Shown here one piece after another: positions 23,441 through 31,797 of a DNA stretch of 64,000 bases. Source of the DNA: Bradyrhizobium sp. WSM1743 (GTDB lineage: Bacteria > Pseudomonadota > Alphaproteobacteria > Rhizobiales > Xanthobacteraceae). The position numbers were made by a program, and so were the translations under genes. The notes beneath the pieces were generated by a model. It was not told the DNA's origin. It saw only the letters and a list, made by a program, of their open reading frames with translations, and ran no database searches. The stretch is taken from NCBI RefSeq assembly GCF_000473065.1, contig NZ_AXAZ01000008.1, positions 62,001 to 126,000 on the forward strand. The letters run 5' to 3'. How positions within the stretch are numbered: the stretch's first letter is position 1; each line of letters starts with the position of its first letter.

Positions 23441-24139
23441 CTATTTGCCCTCACCATATGCCAGATCGTCGAACAGGGTCACGCTATCCGCCTTGGTCCA
23501 CAAGCCAATCATGCCCGGATCTTTCATCGTAGCGTCCTCAACCTCGAATAACGGCTTGCCGTCATACGTCACTTTGAACCGAGTCCCCGCAAAGTCGCAA
23601 CGCAACGTGTGCCATTGCCCGGACGCCACCGGCGTGCTGACGCCATAGCCGCCCTTGCGTCCGACAATTTCCAGCGACGTTCGAACGCCTTTGATCGTCT
23701 TGTAGAGCACCACATTGTCCTCCAGCGCGTTGGCCCGCACGACGTAGTAATTGTCCGCGTCCTTCGCGCGCCAGATGATGCCGGCGGCGCGATCCGCTGA
23801 ACCGGCGATGGCCTTGAACTTGACCTCCACGAAACCGTCGCCGATGCTGGTATCGCTCTTGATGGCCAAGGGGAAGGTCGCCCGCCCGGATTGCTTGAGC
23901 ACGTTCGGCTTGCTCGGCGCCGTGGCGTCGGCCTCAACGGTCCATTTCGGTTGTCCCTGACCGGTCTTCGTCAGGGTCCACCCTTCCGGCGGCATTCCGG
24001 CAGGAGCGTTATCAAGATTCAGGGTCTTGGCCACGGCGTTCCCTCCCATCAACAAAACCAGCACGACCGTCAAGGCAAGCCTCGCCCGCCCAGAAGGTCG
24101 GGGCGGAAGGACGGCTGAGCGGATCATCGGTTTTCGCAT
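23441..24139 (-). CDS. Secreted DUF1080/LamG-like concanavalin-fold protein
   Basis: 232-aa protein with a signal peptide (ARLALTVVLVLLMGGNAVAKT) and one jelly-roll domain: GDGFVEVKFKAIAG, AAGIIWRAKDADNYYVVRANALEDNVVLYK, GQWHTLRCDFAGTRFKVTYDGKPL, MIGLWTKADSVTLFDDL. This resembles family-16-like/3-keto-disaccharide hydrolase (DUF1080) folds, so it may bind or cleave a carbohydrate in the periplasm. It could be functionally linked to the cytosolic GMC-DUF1080 fusion two genes away, but that is inference. The gene ends 29 bases before the HbpS-like gene. Confidence 0.75.
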   Translation of the reverse strand: MRKPMIRSAVLPPRPSGRARLALTVVLVLLMGGNAVAKTLNLDNAPAGMPPEGWTLTKTGQGQPKWTVEADATAPSKPNVLKQSGRATFPLAIKSDTSIGDGFVEVKFKAIAGSADRAAGIIWRAKDADNYYVVRANALEDNVVLYKTIKGVRTSLEIVGRKGGYGVSTPVASGQWHTLRCDFAGTRFKVTYDGKPLFEVEDATMKDPGMIGLWTKADSVTLFDDLAYGEGK

Positions 24140-24145
24140 CTGAGC

Positions 24146-25033
24146 TCAGCTCTTCGTGCTAGCCGTCTTGTCCAGCGCCGCGCGCACGCCGCTCGCGAGC
24201 TTGATCGCATCGTCGTTGGCCCAGAAATGCATGAAGAACAGGCGCGGCTGTTCGTCCAGCATGTGGCTGTGCAGGGCCGTCACGGCGATCCCATGCGACC
24301 GCAACGTCTTGATCACCGGGTTGACCTCGTCGCCGGTCAGGACGAAGTCGCCGGTAATCGCGGCCTTGCCGCCGCCGGTCGGCTGAAAGTTGACGGCGGT
24401 TGCAACGCCCAGCGGCCCGACCGGGCTCAACTGCATGCCTTGCTCGGTGATGGGATCGCGGCGGGGGACGTTGAACTGATAAACGCCACCGTTCGCCTGG
24501 CCCTTGACGCCGATGATGTTGTCGAGCTGCGCAGTGTCGAGATCGACGGCGGGCGGAGCGGCCGTCGAAGCCGGCGCCGACGGCGGCGTCTTGCTTTCGG
24601 CGAGCGCGTCCTTGATAGCCGCGGCGATTCTGGCGGGATCACCGTGCCCGGCCACGTGCATGTAGAACGTCGCCGGGCTCGCGCCGAGCAGATGGTTGTG
24701 CACGGCAGTGATCTCCAGCCCGTTCGCGATCATCTTCGCCATGACCGGGTTGATCTCGGATTCGAGCAGCACCAGATCGCCCATCGCCATGACGCCGCCA
24801 TGCGCGGACTTAAACGCGACCCAGCCGCCGAGCGCGAGCGCGGGCTTGATGGTGACGCCGTCGAGCGTCACCGTGAGATCGGTGCGTGGAAAGCCGTAGC
24901 GATGCACGTCGCCGGTCACGGCCGCCTTTCGCCCCAGCGCGTCGTCGACTTTCTGCCAATCGACGTCCTGCGCGCGGGCGGTCGCGATGAAGCAGGCGCC
25001 GATGGCCATCAGCGCCAAAATTGTCTTGCGCAT
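24146..25033 (-). CDS. Exported protein with two DUF1259 domains
   Basis: 295-aa protein: signal peptide (MRKTILALMAIGACFIATARAQD) then two related halves of about 125 residues. Each half contains a GVYQFNVPR/HRYGFPRTD-like strand, a MGDLVLLESEINPVM/TGDFVLTGDEVNPVI block, and an LEITAVHNHLLGASPATFYMH / IAVTALHSHMLDEQPRLFFMH block. The HNH/HSH and following FxMH patterns suggest metal binding. The family function is unknown. ATG 25033 has GGGAG upstream; the 149-codon extension in the open frame is not protein-like. Confidence 0.88.
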   Translation of the reverse strand: MRKTILALMAIGACFIATARAQDVDWQKVDDALGRKAAVTGDVHRYGFPRTDLTVTLDGVTIKPALALGGWVAFKSAHGGVMAMGDLVLLESEINPVMAKMIANGLEITAVHNHLLGASPATFYMHVAGHGDPARIAAAIKDALAESKTPPSAPASTAAPPAVDLDTAQLDNIIGVKGQANGGVYQFNVPRRDPITEQGMQLSPVGPLGVATAVNFQPTGGGKAAITGDFVLTGDEVNPVIKTLRSHGIAVTALHSHMLDEQPRLFFMHFWANDDAIKLASGVRAALDKTASTKS

Positions 25034-25068
25034 TGATCTGCTCCCTTGAGCTTGAATTCGGTTTCGTC

Positions 25069-25302
25069 TCAGTTCCGCTCCTTGATCTGGCCGCTGCTGT
25101 CGACAACGAGCCGCACCTGCTTGCCGTTCTTGTTCGCCCTTACGGTCGTTCCTTCTGCAGTCGACTTGATGTCGCTGACATCGGTGTAGCCAGCCGCCTT
25201 GATCCTGGCGACGAGCTCGTCCTGGGTCAGCGCGCGTGCAGCCGATACGCCGCCCGTCAACGCCAGAATGAGGAAAGCGTGAAGGATTGTCCGTGTGCGC
25301 AT
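25069..25302 (-). CDS. Small exported PepSY-domain protein
   Basis: 77-aa protein: signal peptide (RTRTILHAFLILALTGGVSAARA) then a single PepSY-like domain (LTQDELVARIKAAGYTDVSDIKSTAEGTTVRANKNGKQVRLVVDSSGQIKE, trimmed here to its ends). PepSY domains are small periplasmic modules often thought to inhibit peptidases or bind metal centres. AGGAGA lies at good spacing upstream of ATG 25302. It is the first gene of the DUF1259/DUF1080/GMC group. Confidence 0.82.
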   Translation of the reverse strand: MRTRTILHAFLILALTGGVSAARALTQDELVARIKAAGYTDVSDIKSTAEGTTVRANKNGKQVRLVVDSSGQIKERN

Positions 25303-25723
25303 GGTCGTTCTCCTGGTCGTGTCCCCGCCCCAGGTGAAGTCCGTTTCGCAAGGTGACGCGCGCCGACAAGGCCGGCGCGGCGCGCCGGACCGACAAGCCG
25401 AAAACGATGTGTAGGATGACATCGGGTGTCGTATGACATGCTGCGTCCCTGGTGAAAATCAGGACGCGATTCTTGGGCATGTCGCCTCACGGGGAGATCG
25501 CATATCCCCGACACGGCGAGTAGAAGCCCGCGTGGCCGGGCTGTCAACTCACCCCTCCCCGGAGAATCCTCACAAAGAATTTTACGCCCCGTATGGAACT
25601 ACGCCAACCGCTCTTGAAAGGCGAAGACCATCTCACGTAAGCTGGTCCGCACGGGGACAAGGCAGACTCCCCGTGAGACCCCGGTCCAAGCTCTGCGCAG
25701 CACGCAATTCGTGGAGCTTGCGC
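25303..25723. other. 421-bp divergent intergenic region with a leader hairpin
   Basis: This region separates the PepSY gene from the ATP-grasp gene. No gene is supported. A stem CACGGGGA / TCCCCGTG with a 10-base loop (25650-25675), extended by GGTC/GACC to 25644-25680, lies 44 bases before the start codon of the plus-strand gene and would be in its mRNA leader. No convincing -35/-10 pair was identified. Confidence 0.5.
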
Positions 25724-26803
25724 ATGGACACCGAACGACACTTCTCTCCCCGCCAGACCGTAGCCATCCTTTCACGCGGCGACGCTGCCGCGCGCCGGGC
25801 GGCGAGGCCGCAAAACAGCCGCTTCGTCCGCGTCTTCGAGGCGCTCGCCGCTCTCGAGATCGACGCGCGCCCTGTGATCTATGACGAAAGCTTCGCCGAG
25901 GCGGTCCGTGGCCAACTGCTCAGCGTCGACGGCGTGCTCGTGTGGGTCGATCCGATCCATCAGGGCAAGACGCGCGCTGAACTCGACGCCCTGCTTCGCG
26001 AGGTGGCGGCGCGAGGCCCCTGGGTGAGCGCCCATCCCGACGTCATCCTGAAGATGGGCGTCAAGGAGGTGCTCTACCGAACCCGTCATCTGGGCTGGGG
26101 CGCCGACACGCATCGCTACGACAATGCCTCAGCGTTTCGCGCCGAATTTCCCGCGCGTCTGCGCGCGAGCGGTCCGCGCGTGCTCAAGCAGAATCGCGGC
26201 AACGGCGGCCAAGGGGTCTGGAAGGTGGAGGCCCTCCCGAACACGGATGATATGGTTCGTGTGCTCCATGCCCAACGCGGAAGCCGACCCGAGGACATCC
26301 GCCTCGAAGACTTGCTGGCTCGCTGCGCGCCGTATTTCGGCTGGGGCGGCTGCATCATCGACCAGGCGTTTCAGTCTCGCCTGCCCGACGGGATGATCCG
26401 CTGCTACATGAGCGGCGCCAGGGTCGCAGGCTTCGGGCAGCAACTGATCAAGGCCTTGATGCCGCCGCCCCCGGAAGGTCCTGAGGCGCCCGAGGCGCAG
26501 CCGGGACCACGCATCATGCACGGGCCAGATGCCCCGCCGTTCCAGGCGCTGCGACGATCAATGGAGGACGAATGGACGCCGCAGACGATGGAGACGCTGG
26601 ACATCGATGAATCCTCGCTACCCGTCATCTGGGATGCCGACTTCCTGTACGGGCCACGGGATGCGGCTGGCGCCGACACGTATGTCCTTTGCGAGATCAA
26701 CGCGAGCTCCTGCTTTGCGATTCCCGACGAGGCACCAGCGGCGATCGCGCGAACGGTGCAGCACCGCCTTCTGCGGACCGAGCGCACCCGCGCCGAGAGA
26801 TAG
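25724..26803 (+). CDS. Cj0069-family ATP-grasp-like protein
   Basis: 359-aa cytosolic protein. The N-terminal part (TVAILSRGDAAARRA...FEALAALEIDARPVIYDE) is a pre-ATP-grasp-like alpha/beta domain. The middle has RVLKQNRGNGGQGVWKVEAL, an ATP-grasp-type Lys and Gly-rich loop, and the end has VLCEINASSCFAIPDEAP, which matches the metal/ATP-binding Glu-x-Asn pattern. I associate it with the uncharacterised Cj0069-type family. Substrate unknown; ligase activity is plausible. ATG 25724 follows GGAG at 7 bases; the 97-codon upstream extension is discarded. It is transcribed towards the TRAP permease gene. Confidence 0.75.
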   Translation: MDTERHFSPRQTVAILSRGDAAARRAARPQNSRFVRVFEALAALEIDARPVIYDESFAEAVRGQLLSVDGVLVWVDPIHQGKTRAELDALLREVAARGPWVSAHPDVILKMGVKEVLYRTRHLGWGADTHRYDNASAFRAEFPARLRASGPRVLKQNRGNGGQGVWKVEALPNTDDMVRVLHAQRGSRPEDIRLEDLLARCAPYFGWGGCIIDQAFQSRLPDGMIRCYMSGARVAGFGQQLIKALMPPPPEGPEAPEAQPGPRIMHGPDAPPFQALRRSMEDEWTPQTMETLDIDESSLPVIWDADFLYGPRDAAGADTYVLCEINASSCFAIPDEAPAAIARTVQHRLLRTERTRAER

Positions 26804-26818
26804 ACCCTGTCGGCGGAG

Positions 26819-26850
26819 AGCCGCGGCATCCTGCGCTGCGGCTCCCCGTC
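26819..26850. terminator. Possible hairpin between convergent genes
   Basis: GAGCCGC and GCGGCTC face each other across about 13 bases shortly after the ATP-grasp stop and just before the end of the TRAP permease gene. There is no U-tract, so intrinsic termination would be weak at best. Confidence 0.3.
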
Positions 26851-28743
26851 TCACAGAAAGCCGGTCGAGATCCACGGGATCGCGGCGACGATCAGCGTGC
26901 CAATCAGCAAGGCGACGATATAGCCGACGATCGGCTTGATGCCCTCGTCGGGACTGATGCGGCTGATGGCGCAGGCCGCGTAGTAGCCGACGCCGAACGG
27001 CGGGGCGAACAGGCCGATGCCCATCGCGAGCACGACGACCATCGCGTAATGCACCTCATGCACGCCGACTTGGCGTGCGATCGGAAACAGCAGCGGCCCG
27101 AACAGAACGATAGCCGGGATGCCCTCGAGCACGCTACCGAGAATGACGAACGCCAGGATCGTGACGCCGAGAAAGACCGGCGTTCCGCCCGGCAGCGCGG
27201 TCATGAACTTTGCAAGCGACGCCGAGAAGCCCGATTGCGTCAGAGCCCACGCCATCCCGGTCGCCGCACCGATGATCAGCAGGATCGCGCCGGATAGTGA
27301 CGCGGTCTCCACCAGCATCGGATAAAGCCGGCGCCAGGAGAACTGACGATAGATCAGCAGCCCGGTGAGAACCGCGTAGACGATGCCGATGGTCGATACC
27401 TCGGTCGCGGTCGCAACGCCCTCGACCACCGCGGCGCGGATGACGAAGGGCAGTGCCATCGCCGGAATCGCAATGACGAAGGCGCGGCCGATCTCCCTCC
27501 CCGTCGCACGTTCCACATGCGACAGGTCCTCCCCGCGGTATCGCCACCAGACCACGGCGCAGAGGCCGATCGCCAGCACGATGCCGGGCAGCAGGCCGCC
27601 GGTGAACAGCGCCGCGATCGACACGCCCGTCACCGAGCCAATAGTGATCAGCACCAGCGACGGCGGAATGGTCTCGGTCTGAGCCCCGGTCGCCGCGAGC
27701 AGCGCGACGAGATCCCCGGGCTTGGCACCGCGCTTGGTCATCTCCGGAAACAGCACCGGCGCCACGGCGGCCATGTCCGCCGCCTTCGATCCCGAGATGC
27801 CCGACACCAGATACATCGCGCCGACCAGCACATAGTGCAGGCCGCCGCGCACGTGCCCGAGCAGGCTGGCGAGAAAGCCGACCATGGCGCGCGCCATGCC
27901 GGTCATTTCGATCAGCAGGCCGAGGAACACGAAGAGAGGCACCGCCAGCAGGATCAGATGGCTCATGCCTTCGTCCATGCGTCCGATGATGACGACATCG
28001 GGCGTGCTCGTCGTCAGTGCCAGATAGCCGACGGTGGCAAGACCAAAGGCGAACGCGATCGGCACCGCCGCCAGCACCATTGCGCCGACGATGACCACGA
28101 AGAAGATCAGCAGGTTTAGATTGCCGAGCGGCTTCAACATCGGCGCGACCAGCACCAGCGCGGCAATGATGCCGCAAACGAGCGCCACGGCGGCCAGCAA
28201 ATGCCGCAGGCCCGCGATGCGAACCAGCCGCAGCACAGCCGCGATCAGCATCAATCCGATGCCGACGGGTAATGCGGCAGCCCGCCAGCTGTTGACGATC
28301 TCGAGTGCCGGCGTCGTGACGAACACCTCGTCGGCCGCGAACTCGTAAGCGGGATGGATCACCAGCAGCAGGAACGCAAGCGATGCCGCGGCAGCGACGA
28401 CATCCAGGAATGCGCGTGCGTTGGGACGGAGCATGCCGATGATGGCCGTCATCCGCATGTGCTCACCGCGCTGGAACGCGATCACAGATCCCAGCATGGC
28501 GAGCCACAGGAACAGGATGCCGGCGAGCTCGTCGGCCCAGATGATCGGAGCATGAAACACGTATCGTCCGACGATTCCGGCCGACAGCACCACGATCTCG
28601 GCCAGCACCAGCAGGGCAGCCGGGATCGCAACCACATGACCAAGCGCCTTGTTGGCCCTGACGGCCCATAGGCGCACACCGGATTGAGGTGCCGCAACCG
28701 CGGCACCTTCGTCGATGCTCGGCGCATGGTTGATCGCGGTCAT
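26851..28743 (-). CDS. TRAP transporter permease, DctQ-DctM fusion
   Basis: 630-aa inner-membrane protein. The first ~180 residues are the small DctQ-type permease (AGIVGRYVFHAPIIWADELAGILFLWLAMLGSVIA, trimmed: key FHAPIIWADE block). The remainder is the large DctM subunit (NLLIFFVVIVGAMVLAAVPIAFAFG, VSGISGSKAADMAAVAPVLF, SLVLITIGSVTGVSIAALFTGG, each part of the typical DctM pattern). Together they import an organic acid or sugar acid with sodium or protons. The ATG at 28743 overlaps the binding-protein stop by 4 bases; the 98 codons upstream are a shadow of that gene. Confidence 0.9.
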   Translation of the reverse strand: MTAINHAPSIDEGAAVAAPQSGVRLWAVRANKALGHVVAIPAALLVLAEIVVLSAGIVGRYVFHAPIIWADELAGILFLWLAMLGSVIAFQRGEHMRMTAIIGMLRPNARAFLDVVAAAASLAFLLLVIHPAYEFAADEVFVTTPALEIVNSWRAAALPVGIGLMLIAAVLRLVRIAGLRHLLAAVALVCGIIAALVLVAPMLKPLGNLNLLIFFVVIVGAMVLAAVPIAFAFGLATVGYLALTTSTPDVVIIGRMDEGMSHLILLAVPLFVFLGLLIEMTGMARAMVGFLASLLGHVRGGLHYVLVGAMYLVSGISGSKAADMAAVAPVLFPEMTKRGAKPGDLVALLAATGAQTETIPPSLVLITIGSVTGVSIAALFTGGLLPGIVLAIGLCAVVWWRYRGEDLSHVERATGREIGRAFVIAIPAMALPFVIRAAVVEGVATATEVSTIGIVYAVLTGLLIYRQFSWRRLYPMLVETASLSGAILLIIGAATGMAWALTQSGFSASLAKFMTALPGGTPVFLGVTILAFVILGSVLEGIPAIVLFGPLLFPIARQVGVHEVHYAMVVVLAMGIGLFAPPFGVGYYAACAISRISPDEGIKPIVGYIVALLIGTLIVAAIPWISTGFL

Positions 28744-29765
28744 GACAGCTTGCCCGCCGCTTTCTCGAGCTGTGCCCAAGCCTCCTCGCCGAACTTGCCC
28801 TTCCAGTCGGAGTAGAAGCTCGTCTTGGCGAGTGCCTGCCGAAACGCGCCGCGGTCGACTTCGATGAATCGCATCCCCTTGGCGGTCAGGTCCGCGCGCA
28901 GCGATTCGCTCAGCTTCGCGATATCCGCGCGCTCGTCTTTGGCCGAACGGTCGAACTCGCGCGTCACGATGGCCTGCACGTCCTTGGGCAATTTCTCGAA
29001 GGCGCGCTTGTTGCCGAGGATCCAGTAATTGTCCCACACATGCCCGGTCAGGGAGCAGGTCTTCTGCACCTCGTAGAGCCGGGCGGTGGCGATGATCGGC
29101 AGCGGGTTCTCCTGCCCGTCGACCACTTTGGTTTGCAGTGCGGAGTAGACCTCGTTGAAATTGATCGGCGCGGGGCCTGCGCCGAGCGCCTGGAACAGCG
29201 ACGTCAGATTGGGGGCGGCCGGCACGCGGAGCTTGAAATTCTTGAGGTCCTCGGGCGTCCTGATCTCGCGTCCGGACGAGGTGACGTGGCGGAAGCCATT
29301 GTCCCAGGGGCTCGACACCGCCATGATCGGCGTCCTCGCGATCTGCGCGCGAATATAGGCGCCGAGCTCGCCATCCATCGCCTTCCAGACCGCATCATAG
29401 CTGGTGAAGAGAAAGCCGAGATTGACGATGCCCGCGGCCGGGACCAGCGTGGCCAGGATCAGCGACGACAGGTTGAAGAACTCGACGCCGCCGTTGCGGA
29501 CCTGCGTCAGCAGGTCGGTATCGGAGCCGAGCTGGTTGGCCGGGAACAGGTTGATCTCGAGCCGGCCGCTCGTCGCCTCGCGAATGCGGTCGGCAGCTTC
29601 CTTGGCGCGGATATTGACGGGATGGGTCGGATCCTGGCCGGTCGCGAGCTTGTAGGTGAATTCGGCGGCCGAAGCAGGATGCGTGAGAATGCCGCAGAGC
29701 GGCACGGCGGCACCGGCGAGGAGCAGCTTGCGACGGCTGAGGGTGATTGGTTTCCGCGGGATCAT
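28740..29765 (-). CDS. TRAP transporter substrate-binding protein (DctP family)
   Basis: 341-aa periplasmic receptor. The N-terminus has a Tat-like signal (SRRKLLLAGAAVPLCGILTH). The mature part shows the DctP pattern: YKLATGQDPTHPVNIRAKEA, NQLGSDTDLLTQVRNGGVEF, KLRVPAAPNLTSLFQALGA (with the Arg that binds substrate carboxylates), PINFNEVYSALQTKVVDGQENP. It should bind a carboxylate compound and deliver it to the fused permease. AGGAGG lies just upstream. It is separated by 162 bases from the transketolase genes of the same operon. Confidence 0.92.
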   Translation of the reverse strand: MIPRKPITLSRRKLLLAGAAVPLCGILTHPASAAEFTYKLATGQDPTHPVNIRAKEAADRIREATSGRLEINLFPANQLGSDTDLLTQVRNGGVEFFNLSSLILATLVPAAGIVNLGFLFTSYDAVWKAMDGELGAYIRAQIARTPIMAVSSPWDNGFRHVTSSGREIRTPEDLKNFKLRVPAAPNLTSLFQALGAGPAPINFNEVYSALQTKVVDGQENPLPIIATARLYEVQKTCSLTGHVWDNYWILGNKRAFEKLPKDVQAIVTREFDRSAKDERADIAKLSESLRADLTAKGMRFIEVDRGAFRQALAKTSFYSDWKGKFGEEAWAQLEKAAGKLS

Positions 29766-29927
29766 CTATTCCTCCTGTTGAGCTTGGATTGTTCTGCAGG
29801 GATGGCTTTCGCCACCGCCGTTGCTGCCGGCCGGCCCTCGGTGCGCCGGCATTGGACAGCAGCTATCCTTCTCCGCAGCAGCGCTGCGAAGCATGTTGGC
29901 CTGATCGGTGGTGAATGGTGGCTGCGG

Positions 29928-30938
29928 CTAGCGCAGCCACTCCTTGACCTGGCGCGTCACTTCGACGGTCGAGATGCCGTAGCGGTCGTGCAGCGTCGGC
30001 AGCGCGCCCGCGGCGAGAAACTCGTCGGGCAGCCCGATCTGCCGGAACGCGGGATGAACGCCTGAGCGCATCAGCAACGCCGCCACGGCTTCGCCGAGAC
30101 CGCCGATCACGGTGTGGTTCTCGGCGACGACGACGAGGCGGCCGGGCTTGCCTGCTTCGCGCAGGATCGCATCCCTGTCGAGCGGCTTGATCGTCGGAAC
30201 GTGCAGGACCGCGGCGTTGACGCGGTCCTCCGACAAGGCCTGGGCCGCCTCCAGCGCGCGCATGGTCATGATGCCCGAGGAGATGATCAGGACGTCGCCG
30301 CCATCACGCAGCAGCGCAGCCTTGCCGAGCTCGAAGCGATAATTGTATTCGTCGAGCACCAACGGCACCTGTCCGCGCAGGAGGCGCATATAGACCGGGC
30401 CGCGATGCGCGGCGATCGCCGGCACGATCTGCTCGATCTCGTGCGCATCGCAGGGATCGATCACCGTCATGTTGGGCATCGCACGGAACAACGCGAGGTC
30501 CTCGGCGGCCTGGTGGCTCGGTCCATAGCCTGAGGTCAGGCCGGGCAACGCGCAGGCGATCTTCACGTTGCGGTCTTCTTCCGCGATGGTCTGGTGGATG
30601 AAGTCGTAGGCCCGGCGCGAAGCGAACACCGCATAGGTGGTCGCGAACGGCATGAAGCCTTCGGCGGCGAGTCCCGAGGCTGCGCCGAACAGCAGCTGCT
30701 CGGCCATGCCCATCTGGTAGTAGCGATCGGGAAAGGCCTGCGCAAAGATGTGCAGATCGGTGTATTTGCCGAGATCGGCGGTCATGCCGACCACGTCCTC
30801 GCGGCTGCCGGCGAGCTCGACGAGCGCGTGGCCGAACGGGGCCGGCTTGGTACGCTGCCCTTCCGCCGCGATCGAGGCGATCATGGCCGAGGTGGTGAGG
30901 CGCGGCCTTGCCGAAGGGGTCGGTCCTGCGGACTTCAT
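29928..30938 (-). CDS. Transketolase-like enzyme, C-terminal (pyrimidine-binding) subunit
   Basis: 336-aa protein equal to the PP and C-terminal domains of transketolase. GMTADLGKYTDLHIFAQAFPDR corresponds to the pyrimidine-binding domain with its conserved acidic residue. MGMAEQLLFGAASGLAAEGF, PGLTSGYGPSHQAAEDLALF and VVAENHTVIGGLGEAVA follow (all from the split-transketolase family). It must pair with the N-terminal subunit encoded upstream, with a 4-base overlap. Split transketolases in catabolic operons act on unusual keto sugars or sulfo- and deoxy-sugars; the substrate here is not known. Confidence 0.9.
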   Translation of the reverse strand: MKSAGPTPSARPRLTTSAMIASIAAEGQRTKPAPFGHALVELAGSREDVVGMTADLGKYTDLHIFAQAFPDRYYQMGMAEQLLFGAASGLAAEGFMPFATTYAVFASRRAYDFIHQTIAEEDRNVKIACALPGLTSGYGPSHQAAEDLALFRAMPNMTVIDPCDAHEIEQIVPAIAAHRGPVYMRLLRGQVPLVLDEYNYRFELGKAALLRDGGDVLIISSGIMTMRALEAAQALSEDRVNAAVLHVPTIKPLDRDAILREAGKPGRLVVVAENHTVIGGLGEAVAALLMRSGVHPAFRQIGLPDEFLAAGALPTLHDRYGISTVEVTRQVKEWLR

Positions 30939-31780
30939 GGCTGCTCTCCCGCATTCAGTGCAGACAGCGCGAGCTGCCATTCATGCGGCTCGACGCGAAT
31001 GAAATGGTTCTTCTCACGCTGCTCCAGGAAGGGAACGCCCTTGCCCATCAAGGTGTCGGCGACGATCATCCGCGGCTTCGGCTCGGGATGCGACATCGCT
31101 GCATCGAAAGCGCCTACCACCGCATCGAGATCGTTGCCGTCGACGCGCTGCACGAACCAACCGAAGGCTTCGAGCTTGTCGACCAGCGGCTCGAAGCCGA
31201 GCATCTGCTTGGAGGGGCCGTCGGCCTGCTGATTGTTGACGTCGACGATTGCGATCAGATTGTCGAGCTTGTGATGGGCCGCCGACATGATCGCTTCCCA
31301 TTTCGAGCCCTCGTCGAGCTCGCCGTCGGAGAACAGGGTGAAGATGCGCGCCGTTGACCGCTTGCGCTTCAGTCCGAGCGCCATGCCGACGGCGATGCCA
31401 AGACCAAGGCCGAGCGAGCCGCCGGACATCTCCATGCCCGGCGTATAGGAGGCCATGCCCGACATCGGCAGGCGGCTCTCGTCGAAGCCATAGGTTTCCA
31501 GCTCCGCCTCCGGAATGATCCCGGCCTCGATCAGGGCCGCATAGAGCGCGATCGCATAGTGTCCGTTCGACAGCAGGAAGCGGTCGCGCTCCTCCCATGC
31601 GGGATCTTCGGCGCGAAAGCGCATCGCGTGGAAATAGGCCACCGCCAGCACGTCGGCGATGTCGAGCGCCTGCGCAATATAGCCCTGGCCCTGGACCTCG
31701 CCCATCAGCAGGGCGTTGCGGCGGATGTTGCGGGCGCGCTGTGCCAGCGTCGGTGCGTTCGCGAGTGTCGGTGTTGTCAT
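30935..31780 (-). CDS. Transketolase-like enzyme, N-terminal (ThDP diphosphate-binding) subunit
   Basis: 281-aa protein with the thiamine diphosphate-binding half. Visible motifs are NALLMGEVQGQGYIAQALDI, LSNGHYAIALYAALIEAG, the conserved glycine stretch MSGGSLGLGLGIAVGMALG, and the GDGE-equivalent FSDGELDEGSKWEAIMSAAH with DN.IAIVDVNNQQADGPS. The Mg/ThDP motif here starts SDGE rather than GDGE. It overlaps the C-terminal subunit gene by 4 bases and lies 17 bases downstream of the SDR gene. Confidence 0.92.
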   Translation of the reverse strand: MTTPTLANAPTLAQRARNIRRNALLMGEVQGQGYIAQALDIADVLAVAYFHAMRFRAEDPAWEERDRFLLSNGHYAIALYAALIEAGIIPEAELETYGFDESRLPMSGMASYTPGMEMSGGSLGLGLGIAVGMALGLKRKRSTARIFTLFSDGELDEGSKWEAIMSAAHHKLDNLIAIVDVNNQQADGPSKQMLGFEPLVDKLEAFGWFVQRVDGNDLDAVVGAFDAAMSHPEPKPRMIVADTLMGKGVPFLEQREKNHFIRVEPHEWQLALSALNAGEQP

Positions 31781-31797
31781 GTGTGTCCCCTCCCCGC

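Noticed and set aside
25433..25723. N-terminal extension of the ATP-grasp-like gene
   Set aside because: Residues are not protein-like and the ATG at 25724 has a good ribosome site.
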